DNA from: Luzula sylvatica
Lineage: Eukaryota > Streptophyta > Magnoliopsida > Poales > Juncaceae
Assembly: GCA_946800325.1 (NCBI GenBank)
Contig: OX326961.1
Coordinates: forward strand, 10,580,655-10,644,654
Length of the DNA: 64,000 nt
Direction of reading: 5' to 3'
Shown here: in pieces, positions 22,607 to 34,766 of the stretch
Position numbering within the stretch: the stretch's first letter is position 1
Layout of the letters: the number at the start of each line of letters is the position of its first letter
Notes under the pieces: model-generated
Database searches by the model: none
What the model was told of the DNA's origin: nothing
What the model saw: the letters and a program-made list of their open reading frames with translations, nothing else
Position numbers and translations under genes: made by a program

Positions 22607-22655
22607 AAAACTAGGTTTTGGAGGAGTTAACCCTAATTTAGGGTTAGGGTTTTTG
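22563..22655 (-). promoter_or_regulatory. (CT)n leader and telo-box upstream of the PTP-like ORF
   Basis: Just upstream of the ATG at 22563 the minus strand has a (CT)n run of about 42 bp and, further upstream (22630-22655), AAACCCTAACCCTAA-type telo-box sequence in both orientations. CT-rich leaders and telo-boxes are common in plant core promoters and 5' UTRs. That these acted as the promoter is inference. Confidence 0.45.
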
Positions 22656-22659
22656 TTAG

Positions 22660-24198
22660 AGAGTTGAATGGAGAGCAAAGACCTTGAAGAGAGATCTAAG
22701 AGAGAAGTTTAACCCGAAAACAAAGTTAGATGATTTCCATGAGAAGTTTTCAAAAACATACTACAGAAGATGAAAAGTTTTGGGAGATTATTTTATTGGA
22801 TTTGCGGGTATGATTTTGTTAATGGATTTGGGTAATTTGTAATTATGTTAATGGATTTGGGTGTTGCTTACCAAAAGGATATTTTAGTCCATAATTTTAA
22901 AATATATAAGTTAATTAATTTAATTTAATGTTAATTTGAAGATGTGGATAAATTTGATATTTTGTAGATCTTAGTAAGAATAAATTAGACATTAATTATA
23001 TTTAGTAAGGATAAATATGATATTATGAATTTAAGAGGGATAAATATGTAATTGATGTGTTTAGTAGGGATATAGGAAAAAAATTCTCCCTTCTTTATAT
23101 TATATGTGTTAGGATCAAGCGGAAACGAGAGATTGAGAGCAAAATAGAGCAATAAAGCTTAGCTCTTTTAATGGAAGAAGCTTAGTTTTTTTTTGTAAGA
23201 ATAGAACTTAATTCTAATGAAAATAGAGCTTTGCTTTAATAGAAGAAGTAGAGCTTTGCTCTAATGAAGAGGAGAGCTTTGCTCTAATGGAGGATGAGAG
23301 TTTTGCTATTTTAGTAGGTTGCTCTATTAGGAAGAAAAGACTTGTTTCTTTTGGGAAGAAAAGTAAGCGGGAGAGAAAGAGATAAACAGAAGACCAAAAG
23401 TAATGTGTGGTAGAAAATGAGCCATTATCCTTCCACTAGTTCTAGGTTCTTTTAAATACAAAAAACACACATATAAAAATAAATAGACTTGGTTCATAGA
23501 CCATACTAAATGGACCTAGACCACACTAAGACCATAAACCAAATAGCAATTTGGGTCACTAATATAACAATATGAAAGTTGATAACTGAAGTTTTCAGTT
23601 CAAACCCTCAAGCAAATCGCGTGATTTAAAAATTCTGTCGACGGTAAACCAAAATTAGAAAAAAGGCGATATGATAGCCAATTAAAGCTCTCTCCCTTTT
23701 GTCTCTCACACACAATTAAAGTATTTGTCAGGTCAAGGGGATCTTATCTTCACCAGCCGATCGAGCCTCTTTGCGACCACCAACGATAATATTCGTTCAT
23801 AGAAAAATCGTATTCGTTCAATCATACAAAATTTAGGTCTTACTAAAAAAAAATTCTTTCCAATTATATAGATTTTTTTGATGTCATATCCTCAAGTACT
23901 ATATTTTGTTTTCCAACCCTTGAATGTTCCTCAACTTTCTTAATTTTATTCCAATTTTTTCTATGACCGATGATACATCGGTGGAAATTTTAGGGACAAT
24001 TGGAATTTTGGTTTCTAATATATGCATTTCATTACTTAAAAAATATAATATGTATTTCATGCATTACTGGATGCAAAATGATTGGCGTCACGATTGGTGC
24101 TCAATCTTGAATTTGAAAAACAAAAGCAATTCTATCAGCAACATTATATTATTTTTTCCTCCATTTTATGATTGTAGAAATAGAAAAGTAAAATCTTT
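22660..24198. other. Unassigned, with GAGCTTTGCTCTAAT repeats
   Basis: No gene recognised. From about 23140 to 23330 the phrase AGAGCTTTGCTCTAATGGAAGA recurs five or more times in degenerate form, with a TGTTAGGATC phrase just upstream (23108) that could be an LTR start. No matching end was found. Confidence 0.4.
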
Positions 24199-24400
24199 AT
24201 TTGCATGTAAATAAACAAATTATTTTAACAAAGATAAAAAAAAAATTGATTTGCATGTAAACAGACCAATTATTTTAACAAAGATGTTTGATTTTGCATG
24301 TAAATAGACCAATTATTTTAGCAAAGATACATAAATTTGATTTTCATGTCAATAGACCAATTATTTTAACAAAAAATAACAAACTTGATTTGCTTGTATA
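24199..24400. repeat. Tandem repeat, about 4 copies of a 50-60-bp unit
   Basis: Units contain TTTGCATGTAAATAGACC followed by AATTATTTTAACAAAGAT. Spacing varies because of A runs. Not coding. Confidence 0.8.
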
Positions 24401-25070
24401 AAACATTTAGTTCTTTTGATTAACTTCCAAGTAAGACAAAGGGGGCTTAGGAGTACTAAACTTAGAAATATTTAATAATGTCTTATTAATCAAATGCTTA
24501 TGGTTATATTATAATTCTGAGGGTAAGTTGGATTTGTTCAATTTAATTGATAAACCTTTAATTGAAGATAATTATTATAAAAATTATAATAAAAACTCAT
24601 ATTTTTGAAAAGATGTTTTAAAAAATTCTGATTTTTTTAATCATAGTTTAAATATTACACTTGGCAGTGGTAAAAATGCAAACTTTTGAAAAAGTAGATG
24701 GTGTGAAAAACCTTTGATGCATAAGTACTCAGAATTATACTCATTTTCAGAAAATAAAAATGGAACTGTAGAGTATTTTATACATATTATGAATGAAACT
24801 AACTTATATCAAAGTTTGGGATTTAATGTACCTTTGTCCAATTATACTCATTTTCTGTAATAGACTTGATCTTAATCCAGCTCAAAAAGATATCTTTCAA
24901 TGGACTTGGAATAGTAATAAAGAATACACCTGTAAAAGTACGTACAAGGCATTAATTGAAGGTGTATATGTTAAAGCATATTATTCTAAAATATGGGAAA
25001 TAAATGTGGAATTAAAAATAAAAATCTATATTTGGTTATTATACTTAAATAAAATTCTTACAATGGATAA

Positions 25071-26727
25071 TGATGAGCGGGTTTTTGCCGTGTTTAATAT
25101 GTCGTTGTGTTAAAACCCCGAGCAATCAACAAAATTTGTAATATATGTTTGTACAGTGGCAAATGTATAGATTCGTTCCACGGGGAGCAATTGCGTCAAA
25201 ATTTGGATCAAAAATGGACTAGAAATAACAAAGAAAATTCACAGAAGATAGTCCGTTACAACGGAGTTAAGTTCCGTTACAACGGACACTAGGGTTATGG
25301 CTAACGAAGGGTTTGATATGAACGTCCGTTACAACGGAGGAAGTCACGTTACAACGGAAAGTGCTAGTCCGTTACAACGGACAGCGGTAACGTTATAACG
25401 GATTGGTTAATCCGTTACAACGGACCAATACTTTCGTTACAACGCACTAATATGAGACTTTTGAGAATTCTTTCCTCGCCAGTCCGTTATAACGGAAGTT
25501 ATAGTGCGTTACAACGGAGTACCAACAGACTGAAAGTCAGGTACAAACCGAAAGCTCCGTTACAACGCAATTTGAGTTCCGTTACAACGGAACTACTACT
25601 GGATTTGAAAGTTGTAAATTGAATTGAGGATTGAATTAAGGGTTTGATTTGAGATTGAATTAATGGAAATTTGAACTAAGTTTAAGACAGAAATTGAGAG
25701 CAAAAGCTCAAGTAAAAGAACAAGTTTAGAACAAAGATTCAATTCAAACAAGGAATTCTCTTTAACACAACTAAATCCACAAACAACAAGAACTACAAGA
25801 ATTAGAAAGAGTACACCTAAAAATGAAGCAAGTAGCTCGATGTGTCTTCCTTTGTCTTCTATGCCTTCGCACCGAATGGTCAATTCTCCGAGTCGTGGTC
25901 GTTTGTTTGGTTGGTACCGGAAAGAAGAGACCCTCGAGTCGTGGATTCCTCAAGAAAGATCACCAAAAGGAGAAGCTCCTAGTCATGGTTAATGCCTTCT
26001 TCAAGCTCCAAAAGAGGGTTCTTCCGAGTCTCGGCCACAACTTCACAACACCAAAGAGAGATATATCCCTAGTCACGGTTAACTCTTGATTCACCGAAAA
26101 GGAAGGAATTCCTAGTCACGGTTGAGTCTTGAGAGAGGATGATTCACCGAAAAAGGAAGGAATTCCTTGGTCACGGTTAATCTCCTTGGCAAATCACTTG
26201 GTTCTTGTAGGGTTCTTGAAGTTCTTGAAGGATCTTGGAGTGTTTCAGAGAGAGAGAGAGAGAGAATGGGCATAAAAGAGCGTACCAAACTCGTGGCCCT
26301 TGTGGTCATATTTATAGCACTCATAAAGTCTTCTTATTGGCCACGAGTTGGTGGAGAGGATTGGGGGTAAGGAGGTAATTCCCACCAAAGGTAGGTGGGC
26401 AGGATAAGGGCTAATGATTGAGTGGTTTTCGTGTAGACTTTTGTGTAAGTTTGTATCATGATAATTGTTTGCCTCCCGTCTTATTCATGTACCGAATGTA
26501 TCGGTATAATATATCGTTTTCACTCCTATTGACGTGTTGGAGACAACTACACTCTCCAAATTCCCAGAAATTCCTTCTAATTCCTGTGATTAAGCAATAA
26601 AACACACTTAGTGAAGAAATATTCATGTTATCTCAAATATGATTAATAAAGTATATAGAATTGTTCTTCACAAGGGCTAAAATCCCCAATTTAAGCATTA
26701 AATTTGTGCCTTATTTGCCTCACATCA
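25071..26727 (+). mobile_element. Solo LTR, 1657 bp, TSD GATAA
   Basis: Begins TGATGAGCGGG and ends CACATCA, so TG...CA, flanked by perfect 5-bp duplications GATAA (25066-25070 and 26728-26732). Removing it restores the LINE reading frame exactly. TGATGAGCGG starts are familiar to me from some plant Ty3/Gypsy LTRs, so Gypsy is likely but unproven. It contains an array of 12 near-palindromes (25252-25592), degenerate CTAGTCACGGTTAA-type repeats (about 25890-26200), a short GA run and a possible TATA at 26309. There is no internal region, so it arose by LTR-LTR recombination. Confidence 0.92.
25252..25592. repeat. Array of 12 TCCGTTACAACGGA near-palindromes
   Basis: Twelve copies, starting near 25253, 25272, 25324, 25346, 25370, 25388, 25411, 25434, 25483, 25505, 25556 and 25577. 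The consensus is TCCGTTACAACGGA; two copies have the perfect palindromic centre GTTATAAC. Arms vary mostly at the outer two bases. All asymmetric copies share one orientation (TTACAA). Spacing is irregular, about 18-50 bp, and the spacers are unrelated to each other. The array sits in the first third of the LTR. Confidence 0.93.
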
Positions 26728-28323
26728 GATAACTTGAAGAAAAATGGTTGGTCTTTGCCTAACAGATATATTCTATGCAAAAAATCTGAAGAAAATGTGG
26801 AACATATGATAAATGAGTGCCAATTTACAACGGTAGTTTGGGGGAAAGTAAATGGTACATTAGGAATTAATAATCAATACCATAATACATTTAAACCTTT
26901 GGAATTATTAATTATTCAAAAAGAAAATAAGGAAATTAAGGTACTTATCTGTATTTTTCTGTACCAAATCTGGCTCGAGAGGTGCAATAAAACATTTACA
27001 AACCAAGCATTCCTAGATTGGCAAGTAGTAGACCATATAATCTATCATTATAGAATAAATAAATTAGTAAACAAAATCAAAAATAAATATAAATAATTCT
27101 GATGTTACAAGTGTTGTAAATGTACAACTACATAATGAAGAGACATACTACACTAACGATTTTAATTATGCAGGAAATACAAGGCATAGAAACAGGACTG
27201 AAGGGGAGCAAGGAAGAAGCTGTACAGGAATTGCTACTGACTTCAACACTTGTACCAGTACCAGTGTCTTTACCAGTACCGATTCGCGTACCGGTACAAG
27301 CCTGCATGCAAATACCACTACGAATATCAGATTCATTACTGGTACCAGCAACAATCTTGAATTAAATCCTGGTACCACTATTCATTCCAATTTAACCCAT
27401 GGTCCCAGTACTAGTAACAGCAATTCTAAAGGAGGAAGAGAAATTAGAAATCGAATTAGACTGAAGAAAGGGAAAACGGAAAATCAATAAGAACACATCA
27501 ATACAATCCTATCGAAATAGAAAACCTAATACCAGGATTTACTCTTAATGCACTAACAGAGCCTTGTACTAGTATATGGTTCAATAGAAATGTTTGGTGG
27601 TTTAACTCTGAACTAAGTATGGAAAAGAGATCTAGATTGGAAAATGAAAGAAATAATCAAGCAGGAGATGAAGAACACACCTTTCAACTGATTCTGAGCC
27701 AGCTCACTGATATTCTCTCTGATAGCCAGATCTGATAGCATAGATCTGAGCTAACTCACTGATATACTCAAATCAAAGGCTCATCTTTTTAAGCAGAATA
27801 AACCTCCTCACAACAGCTTCTCTATTCGATTGATTGAAGCCGATGAAGTTGAAGGAGAGAGTATTGAGAGACGAGATTAAAACAGAAAAATGTTCTCTCT
27901 ATGAGGAGGAAGGAGAGCGATGAACCGAGGTTGAAAGGGATAGCGATGAGCGGCGAGGAAGGAGGAGGTATACTGAGAGAGAGGAAAAGAAGATAGCATT
28001 GCAAAGTGAGAGTAAAGGCGGCGGGATGAGGTATTATATACCTAGGTCAAAACTTCAGAACATCTATTCCGAGTTTTTGAAATCCAGGAAAGATACTAAT
28101 AAGGAAAATAAGAATTGAAAATTCTGGAATTCAAATTCTGGATTCTTATTTGTTTTAACTATCATAAGTAGAAGAGGGTATTTAGGAGTAGTATTTTTTT
28201 AGTTTAGGACAAATACCCTCATAACTATAAAATGTAAGAATTCAATTATTTAAATAAAATACAATATAGAAGTAGGACATAAGAGCCTACTCTATTTTTC
28301 TCAAAAAAAAACTTCCAAGTAAG

Positions 28324-28730
28324 AATTTAGGGTATATATCAGAAAACAAAACCAAAATATAGGAAAAGAACATATTACATTGTTTATATCAGAAAACGAA
28401 AAAGGATGAAAGAAGGCAGATCATTGCAATCACCATATTTCATATATGGAAAGAGAGGTGTGCAAGAATTTTCCAAGACAAATCAAAACTATGAATTAGT
28501 AAAGGATATTAAGGATGAGATTATAGGACACTGGAAGGCAAAGCAAAAATTTACAATTAAGGAAAGATAGACAAATAATCAGGAAGAAAGTATGGAGTGA
28601 GCAAGAGTGAAACAAATGTAAATACCATGGTAAATATCACAACACTAATTGGTGTTATATTAATCAATATAACATTTCGAAAGCGGGACATTGAATCCGC
28701 CTCAATTAATAAAAAAAAAATAAAAAAAAA
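28324..28730 (+). mobile_element. Short 5'-truncated LINE tail with poly(A)
   Basis: Carries the last part of a LINE ORF2 (IFHIWKERCARIFQDKSK, then a degenerate tail to about 28570), a 3' UTR, and a poly(A) at 28710-28732. It is flanked on the left by AACTTCCAAGTAAG (28310) and on the right by AAGTTCCAAGTAA (28731), the same target as the larger LINE before it, so this is a separate insertion at that site. Confidence 0.85.
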
Positions 28731-28811
28731 AAGTTCCAAGTAATTATCTTTACAAAGGAATTCACAATGAAACTTAATTTGTCTCAAAAGCAACAAAACA
28801 AAACAAAAAAT

Positions 28812-30718
28812 TTAACGCTGACACTTCTCACAGTAATGAGTTTCATGGGACATTGGAGACGCGCAATCATAGCAGAACGAGAACCCGCACCTTTAAATAA
28901 AAACAAAAACAAAAGAGGAAACGATATCAGATCAAAACTTGTGAGCCAAGCAAGAAATTATAATTATAATTATATTATTTTCAAGCTGGTATAGTGATTG
29001 GTTAAGTATGAAATTAGTTGGTCCTATATAATCTATCCGAAAATAAGAGAACATTCTATTAAAACCAGTAAAAAATACAATAAATTCGAACAATTTTGCA
29101 ACTTATTCAATCAAAGATATTATGAAAGTTAACAAATGTAATCAAAGGAAATAAAAGAAAAGAGGCCCCATTGAATAAGTTACCTGCATTTCATGAACCT
29201 GCATCCTTCAGTCTTCTCAACATACATTATGCAGTGTGGGCATCTCTGCCACTTACTATTCTTCGCTAAATTCATAAGCATCAAATCCGATACTTCTCTC
29301 TCGTCATTTCCTAATTTCTCGAACTCCTCACAACTTATATCTCCATGCCAAGCCACCTTACACCTCACACAAAACATCCTAATTAAAATGAAAATATGTT
29401 TAGTTATATAAAGGTATAAAACCAAATTAGAGCTTAAAATCCTTGCCTATGGCAATGTGGGCACTCTGAATTAGTAATATGAGCTCCTTTATCGTCTTCA
29501 TGAAAAAGCAATGCCGAGCAATCATTATATGGGCAGTAAATTTTGTTCAACCCTAGCAACGATTCACACAATGCAAGGCTCCATCTTTCAAAAACATCAG
29601 CTGAAATAATTTGTTGGCAGGCTAACGGGTCCAAAGTTCCTGATTCGCAACCCGGCAAAGGACAACGGATCGCAGTCATGTTTTCTCCAACTTTTACAGT
29701 TACGTAGCGAATAATGCAAGAATTACAGAAGATATGATTGCAGGGGTTTATGAGGAATGTTTCCAAGGTTGGGTTTGGTTCCATACAAATTGCACAGTAG
29801 AATGTTTCTTCCGTGGTTTTAGACGACTCTCCTTGTTCGGTAATATAGAAGGTTGTTCTGGCTTTCTTCCCCTTTGGATCAATTGGCTCCAATATTGGGT
29901 CGCTTGGCTCCGTTATCGGGTCAATTGCTCCTGAAATACGAATTAGATGTAAAGATCTTAGTTCACTCAATATATGCCATAATTAATCATCAACGAATAA
30001 AAGCAAACTATGTAGTTGCTCCCAGTAAAATCATATATTACATATTTTTTTGGACTTTGAGATTGGTCATATGAAAAATCGATAATTATTGAAATAACAA
30101 ATATAGAAAACTTGTTCAATTTGAAAATTACCATTAAAAAACATGAAATATCAACGATACACCTACAAATAAAAAGTATCATGTATGACTTGCTTGAGAA
30201 GAATTTGAAAGTACCTTAGATTCATATTGTTTATTTATTTTTCTGAAAAAGATATTGTTTATTTATACATTAAATAACTGACAAAGAGGATGGTTAAAAA
30301 AGTTGAAAATTTAAGAGGAATTGTTTATTGATGATATTTTTATGGGCATACAAGAAACTTTTGATTTTTTTGTTGGTTAGATGTGAAATTTGGCCTTTAA
30401 AATCTCGTGAAATATTTATACACAATTTTTTTTGATAGTATTATACACTAAATCACAGTATACTTGGACGAATTGTCCCCCATGACTAAGTACACAATAT
30501 ACAATTCAATGCAAAAAAAGAAGATTGATAATTTAGGCTCTCCATATACATGTACCTTGAGCTGGTTCTTCCTGGTTCTTGGCAGACTCGATAAAGAAGA
30601 AGATAACCTCTTGAATTTGCAACTCTTCAGCTAAAGAGGCATCGTCAGGATTCACCTCCACCTTATCTTCGCCTTCTCTGATTACAATGAATTCATCTGA
30701 GCTTTTTCCCTCATCCAT
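28812..30718 (-). CDS. RING-IBR-RING (RBR) E3 ubiquitin ligase, 4 exons, 306 aa
   Basis: RBR ligases accept ubiquitin from an E2 on a RING2 cysteine and pass it to substrates. Exons on the minus strand: 30718-30556, 29930-29447, 29378-29184, 28890-28812; total 921 nt including TAA. The phases fit at every junction. RING1: C100-x2-C103, C118, H120, C123-x2-C126, C144, C149. IBR: C187, C192, C211-x2-C214, C219-x2-C222, H227, C232. RING2: C262-x2-C265, C275, C280, C282, C287-x2-C290, ending YCEKCQR. C275 (EGC) aligns with the catalytic cysteine of HHARI-type RBRs. Intron 2 has a GC donor (AG|GCAAGG) instead of GT; introns 1 and 3 are GT-AG. Without splicing, intron 2 gives an early stop. The Met at 30718 is the first in the exon; the N-terminus is acidic and low complexity. 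Every zinc ligand is present, so I consider it functional. It is one of many plant RBRs; I cannot name the orthologue. Confidence 0.93.
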
Positions 30719-30959
30719 TATTTTACTTTTGGCATATTTCTCTTTCTCTGATGATGGGTGAATTTGATTTGGAACGTTGGCTTGGTTTTTTGTTAATTTA
30801 TTCGGGAGTGACTGAAAGGGCGTGACGTGATTGGTGAAATGAAAGGTTTATTTTTATGATTAGACAATCACTACGAGGCGTTAAGCAAAGATGAAAGAAA
30901 AAAGGTGAACGAAAAAAGGAATCAACAAAAAAAGGTGAAGAAAAGAAAAAAAAGGGAAA

Positions 30960-33900
30960 ATACTTGGTTATTAAGTAAAGAGACAGATTTAATAATTACG
31001 CAACATTTTCAGATAATTGGAGGAGTTTCATGTAAAAATGAAGGCTTTTGGAAAAAGATTATTAAATTGGAATCAACAAAAATCTGGTAATTATAAAATT
31101 TATTTGATAAATTGCTTAAAAACCCTAAAATGGTTAAATGATTTGGCTGAATCCAAAGATCTTAATTCAATTAAAAAATGGGTAAAAAAAATCACCAAGG
31201 AGAGATATAATAATTTGGTTTTGGAGAATGAAATATACCGGGAAACAAAGATCCAAACATTTATGGCTAAAAGAGGAAGATGCTAACTCTAGATTTTTCC
31301 ATTTACATGTCACTATAAGAAAGAATAAACTAATGGTGCCAGTTTTGAAAGATAATAATATATTTTATCAGAGTCATAAAGAAAAAGCTCATGTGGTATT
31401 TAATTTTTATAAAAATTTAATGGGAAAATATCACGCAAGTAAATCTGAGTTGGAAATTGGAGGGAAAATTGATTTAAATACTATATATGGAATTAATTCT
31501 ATTAATGCGGATTTTTTAGAAGAAGATGTGAATTTGGAGGAATTAAAGGTTGTAATTGAAAAATGAAAACCTAATAAAGCACCAGGACCTTGATGGATAT
31601 AATGGGAATTTTTATAAAAAATATTGGAATGATTTAAAAGAGGAATTATGTTTCTTATTAAATAAGGAGGATACATCAGGATTGTCAAAATATAATTCCT
31701 CTTATATAACTTTAATTGCAAAAAAGAATAATGCCACATGAATCAAAGATTACAGGTCTATAAGCTTGGCTAGCTCTATATATTCAGAGAATATTTTCAA
31801 AGATATTATCTTACATGATGAAAAAGGTTATTGCATCCCTAATTGATCCAAACCAATTAGGGTTTCCGGAAGGGAGAACTATAACTGAGAATTATGATTA
31901 TGCTAGAGAAGTATTGAGTAAGGCAAATAAATTAAATATTGGATTATTGGTTTTTAAAGCTGATAATTACAAGGCTTTTGATTCAGTTTAGTGGGATTTT
32001 TTAATTAATTTTTCCCGCGCGTTTGCGCAGAAGTCTTCGAGTTTGTTATGATGTCATTTTTTCTAATATGTTCTTGGATTCTACGTTTTATTGACTGATT
32101 ATTCACACATCTGTATTTTGGTGTATTTTTAACCCCCTAACTTTTTTGGATATTGTAAAAAATCTCTATGTTTTTGTAAACTTCAAAAAAACACCTCTAC
32201 CAAACTTTTGTTTTCAAATACCCCCTGATAGATGATATTCACTTTTTCTTTACCAAATAGCTTTCAGTCTTCATATGTAATGATTAATTTTGTTTGGTAT
32301 TTATTATTAATTTTAACAAAATTCATAAACAATAATAATAAAATGTACAATAATAAATAAACACATTGAAAATATATTGTAAAAGAATATCTATTTAAAC
32401 ATCAAGTTTTTTTAATTTTCGTTGTCCTTTTATTTTTGTAATAGTTTCGTGATTTTCTATTTTTTAAATATTTGCAACATGTTCTTTTAGTATCGTGTTC
32501 TTATTATTATTTTGTGTCAGTTTTTCAGGAAAAAAAATATAGAAGTCAACTATATATAATGTATGAAATATTAAAATTATATAAATATACCATATAATAA
32601 TTTTGTTTAATTATAATATGCTCCAAAAAAATGAAGATTTTTTTAAATTAATAGAAAATAATAATTTTTTTGAATTACTACATATGTAAAATTAAGGGGG
32701 TTTTACTATATCCAATAATGTAAGAAGTTTTTTTGAAAATTTTTCATATTTAATTTAGACAAAAAAATATGAATGAACTTGATCAACGATGGACCAAGGT
32801 TCATGTAATTTTTGAATTAGTTGGTTTATATAGAACATGTTCAAATGAAAAATCAAGATCAAGTGGTCCGCATTAAAAGGATGATGTGGCCTCTTGTGAG
32901 GGTTTCAATTTCTCTAAAAAAGAAAATACTGTAAATATCACATCTTTTGGGAAACTGGTAAGGAGACCAAAATGCTAAGATTAAATTATTGATGATATTA
33001 TAAATTACTAACGATATTAATTGTATATAGTTGATACCCATCATAATGATAAGAAATCAATCAAAATTAAAGTGAATATAAAAAAGTGAAAAAATAAGTG
33101 ATGACGTGGAGAAAGCATAGAAGAGTAATTTCCTTAACTTTATAAATATCTAAAATTTTAAAAGCAAGAGGTTTTGGTGAAATTTGGATTAATTGGATTC
33201 AAAATTCAGTTCTGGGGGGTTCTACAAGAATTTTACTGAATGGAGTTCCAGAAAAATATGTATATTTAAAGCAAGGAGATCCAATTTCAACTTATTTATT
33301 TATACTGGTAATTGATGTGTTATCTAGAATAATTGAGGGCTTAAGTGAAAAGGGTTATTTGGAAAAACGAATTGTTTCATCACTTTTTTTATGCTGATGA
33401 TTCAATATTCTTTCTTAAACCTACTTTGCTAAATATTAGAAGGCTTAAGAATATACTTAAAATATTTGGGAATGAATCAGGCTTAAATATTAATTTCGAA
33501 AAATCAGATATTACTGGAGTTCATGTGGAGAAGGAAATTATGGAAATTTTGTCTGAAATGGGGTGCCCTATTGGTACCCTACATATGACCTATTTAGGTT
33601 TACCTTTGCATTTTAAGAAACCAGCAAAGGAAGAATTTAAAAAATTAATTCATAAGGTTAAAATGAAAATGGAAAGATGGAAAGGGAGAATGCTTAATAT
33701 TGGAGGAATATTAATCTTGATTAATTCAATTCTGACATCAATTACTATATATTATCTTACTGTATTTAAATTTTCAAAATGGGTAATTAAAAGTATAGAT
33801 AAGTATAGAAGGAATTTCTTATGGAGGGGAGTTAGAGAGAATGGGTATAATTTAATAAATTGGACATTACGTCATATGCCAAAATCAAAAGGAGGATTAG

Positions 33901-34766
33901 GGATTTTAAATCTGGAGAATTTTAATAATGTTCTATTAATTAAATGGATGTGGCAATATTATCATTTAAGTAAACAAAACCTAAAATGGAATGAATTAGT
34001 GGGACAAAAACAGTATTATGGCAAATCAGTATATGAGAATGATACTAGAATTTCATATTTTTGGAAAGATATAATAAAATTATTGGGTTTATTTAGAGAA
34101 AATACCAAATTTATTAAAGAAATGGAAATATAATAAATTTCTGGAGAGATAATTGGAATGGAGGACCATTATGCAAAAAAATGCCAGAACTTTATTCTTT
34201 TGCACAGAATTATGAATTAACATTAAAGGATTTTATGGATGAATTAATGGATAACGAAATTCATACCATATTGAAGATCAGGGAACCATTATCTTTTGAA
34301 GCAGAATCTCAGATGCAATCACTGTACCAACATTGCCTTGCAATTCAATTGGTGCCAGATGAAAATGATAAGTTGATTTGGACCGGTACCTCAACAGGAA
34401 AATTCAAAGTTAAAATATACCATGACTTATTATCAGGAATGAATAGAGAGGATTTAAATCAAATTTGGAAAATTAAATTACCTGGTAAAATTAAAAAATT
34501 TCTTTGAATTGCTGCTCAAAATAGGATTCTCACAATAGACAATCTTCAGAAAAGATGATGGGTTTTAGCAAATTAATGTGTATTGGGCAAGTGTAATGCT
34601 GAATTATGTTCATCATATATGCAAGGAATGCCAATTTATTAAAAAAAATGTGGATAAAATCAAGGAGTTTTTAAGCTTGAATTTTAATACAGACCTGGAT
34701 CCAATTGGGATACTATTAAGTTTCACTGCTGATCTAAAGCTCAAGCAACTAATGGAGATTATGATT
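30960..34766 (+). pseudogene. LINE ORF2 relic, interrupted twice
   Basis: Plus-strand LINE ORF2 missing its endonuclease. Recognisable pieces: LWLKEEDANSRFFHLHV (about 31255), FEEDVNLEEL-like segment, KAPGP/GYNGNFYKKYW (31575-31625), FKADNYKAFDSV (31950), then a 1.1-kb insertion. It continues LKARGFGEIWINWI (33150) and YLKQGDPISTYLFILVIDVL, FYADDSIFFLKP with the YADD motif at about 33388, YLGLPLHFKKPAKEEFKKLI, WRGVRENGYNLINW, and a zf-RVT region to 34766, where the Copia element is inserted. Frameshifts and stops occur throughout (31563, 31990, 34131). The longest open piece is 262 codons (33345-34133). The tail resumes at 41659. Confidence 0.9.
32006..33145 (-). mobile_element. Insertion in the LINE, possibly Helitron-like
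   Basis: LINE homology stops after the WDFLI segment at about 32006 and resumes at about 33145 (SKILKARGF), so about 1.1 kb is inserted. The left edge carries TTTTTCCCGCGCGTTTGCGCAG, resembling, in the same orientation, the GC hairpin of the Helitron-like end at 18.7 kb, but the CTRR terminus is not clean. The interior is AT-rich and non-coding. The insertion is certain; its class is a guess. Confidence 0.55.

Larger units (their letters stand above)
24436..28309 (+). mobile_element. 5'-truncated LINE relic, interrupted by a solo LTR
   Basis: Flanked by AACTTCCAAGTAAG at 24422-24435 and 28310-28323, and ending in an A run at 28302-28310. The coding remnant covers the end of ORF2: a WCEKP/NGTVEYF segment near 24690-24780, then QWTWNSNKEYTCKSTYKAL and IYIWLLYLNKILTMD up to 25070. 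After the solo LTR it resumes in frame with NLKKNGWSLPNRYILCKK and the HMINEC zinc motif (26733-26830), running to a stop at 27096. Downstream, an open Ser/Thr-rich stretch (about 27171-27490) and a further frame to 27736 may be further C-terminal coding sequence. 3' UTR follows. Internal stops show it is inactive. Confidence 0.85.

Noticed and set aside
25252..25592. CRISPR-like array
   Set aside because: Repeats are only about 14 bp, spacers vary widely in length, the setting is a eukaryotic LTR and there are no cas genes.
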